From positions 1 through 35,413 of the forward strand of contig JAAEOZ010000062.1 of NCBI GenBank assembly GCA_024222685.1: DNA of 35,413 bases. The letters are read 5' to 3'. Below the pieces are notes generated by a model. It saw nothing but the letters and a program-made list of their open reading frames with translations, had not been told where the DNA came from and did no database searches. Below, in pieces: positions 24,451 to 31,640 of this stretch (its first letter is position 1; each line of letters opens with the position of its first letter). The DNA is from Gammaproteobacteria bacterium (GTDB taxonomy: Bacteria > Pseudomonadota > Gammaproteobacteria > GCA-001735895). A program made the position numbers and the translations under genes.

Positions 24451-24777
24451 TTGAATATTCGCGCTAAGAGAGATATCGAGGGGTATTTAGTCAATCCTGA
24501 CGAATGGAATGAGGACATTGCAAATAAGCTCGCCAGCGAAGAAGATATTGAACTTGATAATGGGTATTGGTCAATACTGAATTTTATTCGGGATTATTAT
24601 AACCAGCAAAATATCGCCCCGGATGTTCGTCATCTGATTAATTACCTGGCGAGTGAAAACAAGTGCGGGAAGAGAGAAGCCAAGCAGCTCATTTTTAAAT
24701 TGTTTCCATATGGATATGTGAAACAGGCCTGTAAAATTGCCGGCATGAAAAGACCGCGTGCGTGGAGCACGGGTTAA
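24451..24777 (+). CDS. DsrC/TusE-family protein lacking the penultimate cysteine
   Basis: The protein has 108 residues and starts at TTG 24451, after GAGGAG. GYLVNPDEWNEDIANKLA, then YWSILNFIRDYYNQQNIAP and LFPYGYVKQACKIAGM match the DsrC/TusE fold across its length. In DsrC and TusE the reactive penultimate cysteine lies 11 residues after the CysB position. Here Cys94 (KQACKIAG) occupies CysB, but the residue 11 further on is Trp105 and the tail is WSTG. The sulfur-relay cysteine is therefore absent. It cannot work like TusE in tRNA thiolation; family members without it are thought to have other, possibly regulatory, roles. A serine/threonine dehydratase gene follows. Confidence 0.8.
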   Translation: MNIRAKRDIEGYLVNPDEWNEDIANKLASEEDIELDNGYWSILNFIRDYYNQQNIAPDVRHLINYLASENKCGKREAKQLIFKLFPYGYVKQACKIAGMKRPRAWSTG

Positions 24778-24815
24778 GACAGGTTCAGAAATATCGGGTC
24801 GGGTCCAACCAGATT

Positions 24816-25739
24816 ATGGCTAGCTTACATATTAAAACCCCACTTTTCGAATCACGCCCTTTATCTCTTCAGTCCGGCAAACGGGTGTGGTTGAAATTCG
24901 AATCTATGCAACCGTCTGGTTCATTCAAAATTCGTGGTATTGGTCTGGCCTGCGAAGAATACTCTCGTCGGGGAGCCAGGCGTTTTATTTCTTCGTCTGG
25001 TGGAAATGCCGGTATAGCAGCAGCTTATGCTGGCCGACATCTTGGCGTGCCAGTAGTTGTCGTGGTTCCTGAGACAACATCAGACAGGGCTAAGGAACTG
25101 ATTGAAAATGAAGGTGCCGAAGTCGTAGTTAACGGTGCTTCATGGCAGGAAGCAAATAAACTGGCGCTTTCAATGCTAGAGGAAACAGACTTCTTCGTAC
25201 ACCCTTTTGACGACCCACTTATCTGGCGAGGTCATGCCAGCATGGTAGATGAGATCGTAGAATCAGGTGTTAGGCCTGATGTGATAGTGCTTTCTGTTGG
25301 AGGCGGCGGATTACTATGCGGTGTAATAGAAGGCCTGCGTCGCAATGACTGGGCAGATGTCCCGGTTATTGCTGTCGAAACGGAAGGTGCCGCCTGTTTC
25401 GCTCAGTCCGTCTACCAGGGATACCGAGTCGAGCTATCAGCAATAACCAGCCTGGCGACTTCGCTGGGGGCCAGGCAGGTTTGTGAGCAGGCATTTAAAT
25501 GGTCAAAGAAATATCCGATAACAAACCTTCTGGTGTCAGATAAATCAGCGATATCTGCCTGCGAAAGCTTTGCCTCGGATCATCGGGTGATTGTTGAGCC
25601 TGCCTGTGGCGCGGCACTTTCGGCTGTGTATGAAAGTGTTGCTGAACTTCGATCTTTCGATTCAATTCTAGTGATTGTGTGCGGTGGCGCGACCACAACT
25701 ATCGATCAAATGCAAAGCTGGTCCCGGGAATTTGTTTAA
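24816..25739 (+). CDS. L-serine/threonine dehydratase-like PLP enzyme
   Basis: The protein has 307 residues from ATG 24816 (MASLHIKTPLFES); an earlier start would overlap the previous gene by 16 bases. Fold-type II PLP motifs are present: the Schiff-base Lys38 in SGSFKIRG, the substrate loop SSGGNAG near 60, the phosphate-binding GGGGLLCG near 160, and a C-terminal CGGATTT that contacts the pyridine ring. The length and motifs fit catabolic L-serine dehydratase (L-serine or L-threonine ammonia-lyase) of the cytoplasm, which gives pyruvate or 2-oxobutyrate plus ammonia. There is no regulatory ACT domain. The gene converges with the amidase gene after 51 bases. Confidence 0.85.
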   Translation: MASLHIKTPLFESRPLSLQSGKRVWLKFESMQPSGSFKIRGIGLACEEYSRRGARRFISSSGGNAGIAAAYAGRHLGVPVVVVVPETTSDRAKELIENEGAEVVVNGASWQEANKLALSMLEETDFFVHPFDDPLIWRGHASMVDEIVESGVRPDVIVLSVGGGGLLCGVIEGLRRNDWADVPVIAVETEGAACFAQSVYQGYRVELSAITSLATSLGARQVCEQAFKWSKKYPITNLLVSDKSAISACESFASDHRVIVEPACGAALSAVYESVAELRSFDSILVIVCGGATTTIDQMQSWSREFV

Positions 25740-25790
25740 CACGTATGAGTCGCTATCATGCTTTGTAAAATGAACGGAGCATAATTTACC

Positions 25791-27155
25791 TTAACCGATT
25801 TCCGGCAACGGCAGCTGCAATGCAAATTCCGTCTCAAGCATTTCCGCAGCACCCAGCAGAAACCCGTCTTCAAAATGACGCCCGATCAGTTGTGCAGCCA
25901 TCGGTAAACCTTTGCTGTGCATGCCGCAGGGAAAGCTAATCGCCGGGTGACCTGTCATATTAAAAAATGAAGTAAAGCGGGTAATTGCGTTTCCTGCGGG
26001 TTCCTTAAAGTCGCCAATGCTGATATCGATTACGCCCGTTTCGGGGGCAATGGTCGGGGTCGCCGGGGTCAGTAATAAATCAACATCGGCAAAAACGGCT
26101 TCGGTATCTCGCCGGTAAGTTTCGACGAAGCGTTTGGCGCGTACGTATTGTTCGGCGAGCAGGCATTGTCCGAGTGCAAGCCCTGCACGAAAGCCCTGGC
26201 TATACAGCTCGCCGCGAGACTCCAGATAGCGATTATGGTAGGACAGGGCTTCGGGCATTTGTATTGTCAATGAAACCGTGCGGGTGTATTGCATCGATGG
26301 CATTTTTACCGATTTGATTACTGCGCCGCTGTTTTTCAGGTTATCGATTAAGCGCTCCATAGCGATCAGAATTTCGCTGTCGACATTGTCATAGAAAAAA
26401 GAATCGGGGATACCGATGCGCAAGCCGCTAATGCCTTTGAAGGTTTTATTGCAGGTTAGGTTTTCCTGATCGAGAATACTGAACAAGCCGGCCGCGTCAT
26501 GGCAATTTCGAGTAATCGTTCCGACATGATCTAGAGTCCAGCTATAGGGTAGAACGCCTTCGGTACTGATGCGACCATAAGTCGGCTTAAATCCCACTAA
26601 ACCGCATAAAGCTGTCGGTGCACGTACCGAGCCGCCAGTATCGGTGCCGAGTGCGAAAGCACATAATCCGAAACCAACAGCCGCAACCGAACCGCTGCTT
26701 GAGCCGCCTGCCAGTCGACTGTGGTCGTATGGATTGGGTGCTGTGCCGTAAAGCAGGTTCTCACCGGTAGCGCCGTAGGCGAATTCGTGTAAATTATTTT
26801 TACCAAGAAAGACTGCTCCGGCGGTATTCATACGCGATATGCTGTCGGCATCTTGTTCGGCAATATTATCCGCTAAAACTCGAGAACCACCGGTGGTTGC
26901 AATGCCTTTTACATCGAACAGGTCCTTGCAGGAATAGGGAATACCGGAGAGGTGATTGCTATCTGTCGATTTATCGATTAAAGCTGCTTTAGCCATCGCA
27001 GCGTTTATATCCAGGCTGATAAATGCCTTACTTAGGTCGTTAAAGCGCTGGATACGATCGGCGAATAATTCGGTGAGCTGTAATGCGCTTATTTCCCCGG
27101 ACTGTAGATAACTCGATAATTCACTGATACTGGCATATGCGATTGATCCAGTCAT
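25791..27155 (-). CDS. Amidase signature family enzyme (AtzE/GatA-like)
   Basis: The protein has 454 residues with the full amidase signature: Lys77 (SCKDLF), the cis-serine in AGGSSSGS (149-156) and the nucleophile Ser176 in GTDTGGSVRAP. GFKPTYGRIS follows. The family hydrolyses amides in the cytoplasm. The gene overlaps a small GatC-like gene by four bases, as in AtzG-AtzE pairs (1-carboxybiuret hydrolase) and in GatCA. The presence of only A and C type subunits argues against a tRNA amidotransferase. The substrate cannot be fixed; a nitrogen-rich small molecule is plausible because an arginase-family gene is divergent to this pair. Confidence 0.85.
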   Translation of the reverse strand: MTGSIAYASISELSSYLQSGEISALQLTELFADRIQRFNDLSKAFISLDINAAMAKAALIDKSTDSNHLSGIPYSCKDLFDVKGIATTGGSRVLADNIAEQDADSISRMNTAGAVFLGKNNLHEFAYGATGENLLYGTAPNPYDHSRLAGGSSSGSVAAVGFGLCAFALGTDTGGSVRAPTALCGLVGFKPTYGRISTEGVLPYSWTLDHVGTITRNCHDAAGLFSILDQENLTCNKTFKGISGLRIGIPDSFFYDNVDSEILIAMERLIDNLKNSGAVIKSVKMPSMQYTRTVSLTIQMPEALSYHNRYLESRGELYSQGFRAGLALGQCLLAEQYVRAKRFVETYRRDTEAVFADVDLLLTPATPTIAPETGVIDISIGDFKEPAGNAITRFTSFFNMTGHPAISFPCGMHSKGLPMAAQLIGRHFEDGFLLGAAEMLETEFALQLPLPEIG

Positions 27156-27358
27156 TTCGGTGATTTGATATCAGCACAGGGCGGAATCTGACCAAGGTCG
27201 ACCCGCCGTAAAACTTCGAGCTGGTCGAGCAAGTCCTGAAATCCGGTAATAATGCCCAGTTTGGGGTCCACCAGTTCCCGGAGTTCGACGTCATCCCAGG
27301 CGTAACCGGCTAGCTGGTCGCGAATGCCCTTAAGTGTTTCAATCTGTAGTTTTTTCAC
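27152..27358 (-). CDS. AtzG/GatC-like small subunit
   Basis: The protein has 68 residues with a GTG start at 27358. It has a helical first half (KLQIETLKGIRDQLAGY) and an extended C-terminal tail ending in LRRVDLGQIPPCADI, the layout of GatC and of AtzG-like proteins that wrap around an amidase partner. The stop overlaps the amidase ATG (ATGA), which implies that the two are made in equal amounts. The ribosome site is weak. A short protein of this type is easily mis-annotated, so the family assignment rests on context as much as on sequence. Confidence 0.6.
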   Translation of the reverse strand: MKKLQIETLKGIRDQLAGYAWDDVELRELVDPKLGIITGFQDLLDQLEVLRRVDLGQIPPCADIKSPK

Positions 27359-27511
27359 TGCGATTCTCGAGTAGATTGTCTCTTGCCACAGCGCGAGTTT
27401 ACGCTAGTATGTCGAAATTCCAAGCGTGCTGGGTGGGTAAAAAGCCGAAAATACTCAGCCAGAATTGATGCACAGATTTTGCGTTTTGAAATTAATTGGA
27501 GAGGAAATAGT

Positions 27512-28507
27512 ATGAGTGTGGAACTATCCGATAGCGATAAATTAATGATGGAAAGCCTGTACTGGTGGGATATTCCCACGCTTTTCCGTTGCCCGATTGA
27601 ACGTGATCCGGGCAATGTCGATATTGCCCTGGTTGGTGTACCGCATTCGACCGGGAATGGTACTACTGAGCGGGATCAACACCTCGGCCCAAGAGCAGTC
27701 AGGGATATATCGGCGTTGGCGCACAGGGTCCATACTGAATTCCAGCTTGACCCCTGGAAAACCTGCCGGATTGCCGATATGGGTGATGTGCCATTGCCAG
27801 AAGCGAACGACAACGAGGCCTGTATCGAACGTATTACCGATTTTTATAAGGACCTGGATACGGCCGGCGTACGTCCGGTATCGATAGGTGGCGATCATTC
27901 GATTACCGGTGGCATTATGCAGGCGATAGCGGGTGAGCATGCCAATTTAACCGGGGGCCAAAAAGCTGCGTTTTTGCATTTCGATGCCCATACCGATGCT
28001 TTCGAACAAATCCCGCATTTCCTCGGTGCCAGAAAATCAGCTGCTCACTGGGCAGCATACCTGGTGCGCGCGGGATTAATCGATTCCTCCAGAAGCGTGC
28101 AAATCGGCATGCGAGGGAATCCACGGACACTGGACTGGTGGAAAACCAGCAGTGACCTCGGCTATGAAGTGGTACCGATTAAGCGCTACCGGGAGATGGG
28201 AGCGGAGAAAACCATGGCACTGATTAACCAGCGCATCGGTGATGCACCACTTTATATTACCTTCGATCTCGATTGTATGGATGCGACAGTCTGCCCGGGT
28301 GTGTCAAATCTGGAAGTTGGCATACAGGGTTTTCAGGTTGACGAGGCAATGGATTTACTGCGCTGCGTCAGGGGTAAAAATATCATCGGCGGTGATGTGG
28401 TGTGTCTAATGCCGACCAAGGATCACCCGAACAAGATGACATCGCATTTTGCTGCGGCGGTGATGTTTGAATTACTGAGTTTAATTGCCGACACCCATAG
28501 AAAGTGA
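27512..28507 (+). CDS. Arginase-family ureohydrolase (agmatinase/guanidino-acid hydrolase type)
   Basis: The protein has 331 residues. I chose ATG 27512 (MSVELSDSDK) because GGAGAGG lies just upstream; the frame opens earlier but that part is not family-like. The manganese-binding motifs of ureohydrolases are all present: GGDHS, DAHTDAF and DLDCMD. The third is followed by ATVCPGVSNLEVG, as in guanidinobutyrase- and guanidinopropionase-like enzymes, rather than by an arginase pattern. The enzyme releases urea from a guanidino compound in the cytoplasm. The exact substrate (agmatine, guanidinobutyrate, guanidine or another) cannot be fixed from sequence. It is divergent from the amidase pair, so a shared regulator is possible. 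Confidence 0.85.
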   Translation: MSVELSDSDKLMMESLYWWDIPTLFRCPIERDPGNVDIALVGVPHSTGNGTTERDQHLGPRAVRDISALAHRVHTEFQLDPWKTCRIADMGDVPLPEANDNEACIERITDFYKDLDTAGVRPVSIGGDHSITGGIMQAIAGEHANLTGGQKAAFLHFDAHTDAFEQIPHFLGARKSAAHWAAYLVRAGLIDSSRSVQIGMRGNPRTLDWWKTSSDLGYEVVPIKRYREMGAEKTMALINQRIGDAPLYITFDLDCMDATVCPGVSNLEVGIQGFQVDEAMDLLRCVRGKNIIGGDVVCLMPTKDHPNKMTSHFAAAVMFELLSLIADTHRK

Positions 28508-28517
28508 GCGGGTTGAA

Positions 28518-28548
28518 ATTGTGCAGTTTATCTGGCTAGGGGACTAAT
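28518..28548 (+). repeat. Short intergenic repeat after ureohydrolase gene, copy 1
   Basis: ATTGTGCAGTTTATCTGG with the following GGGGACTAAT resembles ATTGCGCAGTTTATGCTGG and GGGGAGTAAT at 29658-29687. Each copy lies 10-30 bases after the stop of the gene before it. The similarity is about 30 bases with gaps. It may be a small dispersed repeat associated with the transposon-like end at 28596. Confidence 0.3.
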
Positions 28549-28607
28549 TTATATGTGTCCGATAATCCTCCTTTTGAGGGAAAATCCCATTCGAGTCTGA
28601 CCCCTTG
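28537..28607. mobile_element. Possible MITE with RAYT-type end
   Basis: The segment begins AGGGGACTAATT and ends GTCTGACCCCTTG, whose reverse complement CAAGGGGTCAGAC matches the end beside the RAYT relic at 335-346. A run of CCTCCTTTTGAGGG in the middle can form a small hairpin. This looks like a non-autonomous copy mobilised by RAYT-type transposases. The element boundaries are approximate and I see no target duplication. Confidence 0.35.
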
Positions 28608-28611
28608 GTAC

Positions 28612-28641
28612 TTGCTAATCAGCCTCATCAAAAGGTATAAT
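28612..28641 (+). promoter_or_regulatory. Sigma-70-like promoter of the luciferase-like gene
   Basis: TTGCTA (28612-28617) and TATAAT (28636-28641) are separated by 18 bases. The -10 box is a perfect consensus. The gene's ATG is 22 bases further, after an AGGAAA ribosome site, so the leader would be about 15 bases. It lies just beyond the possible MITE, which may have brought in part of the promoter. Confidence 0.45.
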
Positions 28642-28663
28642 CGAAATACGAGGAAATCAAACA

Positions 28664-29629
28664 ATGCCGAATATCTCTGATTGTAGTGTTATGCTGTTCC
28701 CCTGGGATGCGAAGAAGCCAAGGGTGAGCGAAATTGTCGAAGCCGCGAAGCTGGCCGAGGATCTCGGCTTCTACTCGGTTACTCTGCCCACACATATGAC
28801 GATGCCACCGGGTTGGCTATTCACTGATTTTAAAACCCGTGAACTTCTCGATGCCAGGGTAATCGTACCCGCGATTGCTGCGGCAACCTCAAGGATTAAA
28901 ATCGGTTTCAATTCTCTGTTACCACCGCTACTTCCACCTTACGAATGGGCTAAGTACCTGTCCACCCTGGATGTAATGTCAGATGGGCGTGTCATTTTTG
29001 GGGCCGCGGAGGGTTGGTGGGAAGAAGATTTTGCTGCCGTTGGTGTGAACAGGAAATATCGGGCGAGCATGTTTAACGAGCAACTGGAAGTAATCACCAG
29101 TTTGTGGACCAGAGAAAAAACCACTTTCGAAGGCAGGCACTACCAGTTGAAGGATATAACCATGGAGCCCAAACCAGTGCAGAAACCTTATCCGCCAATC
29201 TGGATTGGGGGCAGCGCCAAGTCGATTTATCGAGCTGCTCGATACGGGGAATGCATTGTAGCCTTCTGGCCAGATGAGAACGCCGCTCAAAACGAGTGGA
29301 TACCGAAACTAAAAGAAGAGGGCGAGAAGTGGGGCACTGACCCGAAATTGTGCGCATTCTCGTTTGTTTATGTGGCCAAAGACGAAAAGGATTACAAATC
29401 CCAATTACCAAAGCTGCGCCTGGCGGTATCCTTTGAGGACGAGAGCATAGATCCGAGTGATGTTACCATCAGCGGATCACCTGAACGCTGTGCACAGCGG
29501 ATCAGGTCTCTGGCGGATGCCGGAGTATGGCATTTCGTACTTGAGTTTCAGTTCCATGGCCTGGAGCCGGTCAGTTTTGGTATGGCACAGATGGAAGCTT
29601 TCGCCAGGGACGTAGTACCGCTGTTGTAG
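28664..29629 (+). CDS. Luciferase-like (LLM class) flavin-dependent oxidoreductase
   Basis: The protein has 321 residues with a luciferase-like monooxygenase barrel: SEIVEAAKLAEDLGFYSV at the start, SRIKIGFNSLLPPLLPPYEWAKYLSTLDVMSDGRV in the middle (about 86-118), GAAEGWWEEDFAAVGV, EGRHYQLKDITMEPKPVQKPYPPIWIGGSAKSIYRAARYG near 160-200. The C-terminal part with GSPERCAQRIRSLADAGV completes the fold. These enzymes use FMN or F420 to oxidise diverse small molecules; the substrate is unknown here. It stands as a single gene after its own likely promoter. It is typical of the family in length. Confidence 0.85.
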   Translation: MPNISDCSVMLFPWDAKKPRVSEIVEAAKLAEDLGFYSVTLPTHMTMPPGWLFTDFKTRELLDARVIVPAIAAATSRIKIGFNSLLPPLLPPYEWAKYLSTLDVMSDGRVIFGAAEGWWEEDFAAVGVNRKYRASMFNEQLEVITSLWTREKTTFEGRHYQLKDITMEPKPVQKPYPPIWIGGSAKSIYRAARYGECIVAFWPDENAAQNEWIPKLKEEGEKWGTDPKLCAFSFVYVAKDEKDYKSQLPKLRLAVSFEDESIDPSDVTISGSPERCAQRIRSLADAGVWHFVLEFQFHGLEPVSFGMAQMEAFARDVVPLL

Positions 29630-29657
29630 TACCGTATGTCCTGTATCGGATGGTTTT

Positions 29658-29687
29658 ATTGCGCAGTTTATGCTGGCGGGGAGTAAT
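29658..29687 (+). repeat. Short intergenic repeat, copy 2
   Basis: ATTGCGCAGTTTATGCTGG followed by GGGGAGTAAT is the partner of the sequence at 28518-28548. It lies between the luciferase-like gene and the tRNA-binding-domain gene, just before the latter's ribosome site. Its role is unknown. Confidence 0.3.
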
Positions 29688-29720
29688 GGGTTTTTAATAA
29701 AAACAGGGAGACTACCTCAA

Positions 29721-30032
29721 ATGAAAGAAGAAGCTCTCAATATTGTAATTGGCACGATATATTCGATGGAAAAAGTAGAAAATACAGACAAACTCTTTCT
29801 ATTAAAAATTGATGCTGGAGGCAAGCATTATCAAATAGCAACAAGTCTTGCATCATTCTATAAAAAACAGGATTTAATTGGGCAGCAAGTTCCTGTTAAA
29901 ATAGATGTTAAGCCAAAAGAAATTAGAGGAGTTTTAAGTAATGCCAGATTTATTGCAGTAATGGGGAGCAATAAAGAACCTGTATTACTTATACCTCAAA
30001 GCAAAGTGACCGATGGTGCTATTGTTATGTGA
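29721..30032 (+). CDS. tRNA-binding domain (EMAP II/MetRS C-terminal-like) protein
   Basis: The protein has 103 residues from ATG 29721 (MKEEALNIVIGTIY); a longer frame from 29670 begins in the repeat and is unlikely. The OB-fold tRNA-binding domain is visible: IVIGTIYSMEKVENTDKLFLLKID, then an I-A-T-S-L segment and VKIDVKPKEIRGVLSNARFI. It resembles the C-terminal domain of bacterial methionyl-tRNA synthetase or a free-standing CsaA-like chaperone. It could help bind tRNA or act as a chaperone; the role is unproven. The gene is more A+T-rich than its neighbours, which hints at transfer. The stretch 30033-30197 after it holds no recognisable gene, only a GCTCTCATGAGAGC palindrome at 30066-30079. 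Confidence 0.75.
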   Translation: MKEEALNIVIGTIYSMEKVENTDKLFLLKIDAGGKHYQIATSLASFYKKQDLIGQQVPVKIDVKPKEIRGVLSNARFIAVMGSNKEPVLLIPQSKVTDGAIVM

Positions 30033-30197
30033 GCTTGCCAACAGTCTGCTTCACAGGAATCGCTCGCTCTCATGAGAGCTGATGCGTTAGAGCGTCAAAT
30101 GAAACAGATCATTGGAAACTACGGAACCGAAGGGCACCCTGAATGAAAGGGCTGAAGGCAGAAAGCCGGAAAAGTATCTCGCTTTAATAACCTCAAA

Positions 30198-31577
30198 TTA
30201 AACGTCAAAAATCTTACCAGGATTTAGAATATTATTCGGATCCATCATATTTTTAAGCTGCCGCATCAGGTCTATTTCCGCCTGGCTTCGAGTGAAATTC
30301 AAATATTTTTTCTTTTCAATACCGACGCCATGTTCTGCGGATATCGAACCATTTAAATTCCTTAGGGGCTGGTATACGATTTCGTCGATGGCTGAATGAT
30401 CCCGGGCTGCACCCGGAGCAACAGTAAAGTGTAAATTACCGTCACCGATATGACCGTATGAAAACAGTTCAGCATCGGCGAATTTTGCTTTTAGATTACG
30501 GCTTACAGTATCAACATATTCTGGCATCGCCTCGATTGGCAGGCTGATATCGTAGCCGTAAACCAGCCCAAACTTCCGCTGTTCCGGTTCGAAAATTTCC
30601 CGTATTTGCCAGAACTTATGCCGTTCACTTTCTGAGCTGGCGAGAATGCCATTAACAGCAAGGCCGTCGTTAAGGCTTTGCATCAATATTGATTCGAGCT
30701 GCTCTTTATCGCTGTCACCATTTGAAATATTCACATCGAGTAGCACATAAAAACCTGCCGAATCTGATAGCGGTGCATCGACATCGGAATAAGCCCCGGT
30801 ATTCAGGGCATAGTAGTTTTGCCACAAGACCTCGAATGCGATCAGTCTACCGGTGAGCGCCGCATCGAAGCGGCGCAATAATGACATCACGGATTGCCAG
30901 CAGGGTATTGCGAGTAAAGCAGTCTCGATCGACTGGGGTGCTTCATGCAGTCGCAGCACGGCGCGGGTGACCACTCCCAGGGTACCTTCCGAGCCGACAA
31001 ACAACTGGCGTAAGTCGTAGCCGGTATTATTTTTCAGCACTTTAAACATCGAGGAAATAATTCGACCATCGGCCAGCACTGCTTCGACACCGAGTAGCAG
31101 ATCGCGCATCATGCCGTAGCGTAAAACACGTACACCGCCAGCGTTGGTGGCGATATTTCCACCGATAGTGCAGGATGCTCTGGCACCCAAATCGAGTGCG
31201 AACATCAAGCCCGCCTGTGCCGCCTTTTCCTGTACGTTTTGCAGGATGGCGCCAGCCTCAACTTCAAGGGTTCGGGTTTTGGTATCGACTTCGGAAATTG
31301 TGTTCATGCGCTGCATCGACATTACGATATCGGAATCGCCAGAGCGATGTCCGTCGACCAGGCCGGTCATGCCGCCAACCGTGATGACTGCTTGCCCTGC
31401 CTGATTACAGGCTCTTAGCACGGCGGATACCTGCTCGGTAGTTTTCGGCCTGATCAGTGCACGGGCTTTAAGCGGTCGATCGTCCCGTAATCCTGCACTG
31501 TGACCGGCAAGGTCTTCTGAATCAATAAATCCGGCATCATCGACGATGTTTTGCAGGGTTTCGATAAGGTCTGACAT
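30198..31577 (-). CDS. FAD-binding D-2-hydroxyacid dehydrogenase-type oxidase (GlcD/D-2-HGDH family)
   Basis: The protein has 459 residues. The N-terminal PCMH-type FAD domain has ALIRPKTTEQVSAVLRACN, VITVGGMTGLVDGH and the flavin-binding GGNIATNAGGVRVLRYGMMRDLLLGVEAVLADG (about 138-170). The C-terminal oxidase domain has YGHIGDGNLHFTV and ISAEHGVGIEKKKYL, containing the histidines and glutamate that bind metal and substrate in D-lactate and D-2-hydroxyglutarate dehydrogenases. There is no iron-sulfur extension. It probably oxidises a D-2-hydroxyacid in the cytoplasm, passing electrons to a flavoprotein or quinone. It is a single gene on the minus strand, 64 bases from the DUF255 gene. Confidence 0.85.
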   Translation of the reverse strand: MSDLIETLQNIVDDAGFIDSEDLAGHSAGLRDDRPLKARALIRPKTTEQVSAVLRACNQAGQAVITVGGMTGLVDGHRSGDSDIVMSMQRMNTISEVDTKTRTLEVEAGAILQNVQEKAAQAGLMFALDLGARASCTIGGNIATNAGGVRVLRYGMMRDLLLGVEAVLADGRIISSMFKVLKNNTGYDLRQLFVGSEGTLGVVTRAVLRLHEAPQSIETALLAIPCWQSVMSLLRRFDAALTGRLIAFEVLWQNYYALNTGAYSDVDAPLSDSAGFYVLLDVNISNGDSDKEQLESILMQSLNDGLAVNGILASSESERHKFWQIREIFEPEQRKFGLVYGYDISLPIEAMPEYVDTVSRNLKAKFADAELFSYGHIGDGNLHFTVAPGAARDHSAIDEIVYQPLRNLNGSISAEHGVGIEKKKYLNFTRSQAEIDLMRQLKNMMDPNNILNPGKIFDV

Positions 31578-31640
31578 TACAGTAGCAAGTGGGATTGATC
31601 TGGCATTTTAAAACCACAGGTTAGCAATTATCATGTTGCT

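Noticed and set aside
27383..27511. N-terminal extension of the ureohydrolase
   Set aside because: The first 43 codons are not family-like and the strong GGAGAGG ribosome site is directly before ATG 27512.
30066..30079. GCTCTCATGAGAGC palindrome as an operator
   Set aside because: It lies between the 3' ends of two convergent genes and no promoter is visible, so a regulatory role is unsupported.
30085..30174. Short + frame after the tRNA-binding gene as a gene remnant
   Set aside because: Only about 25 codons with no family resemblance; too short to support.
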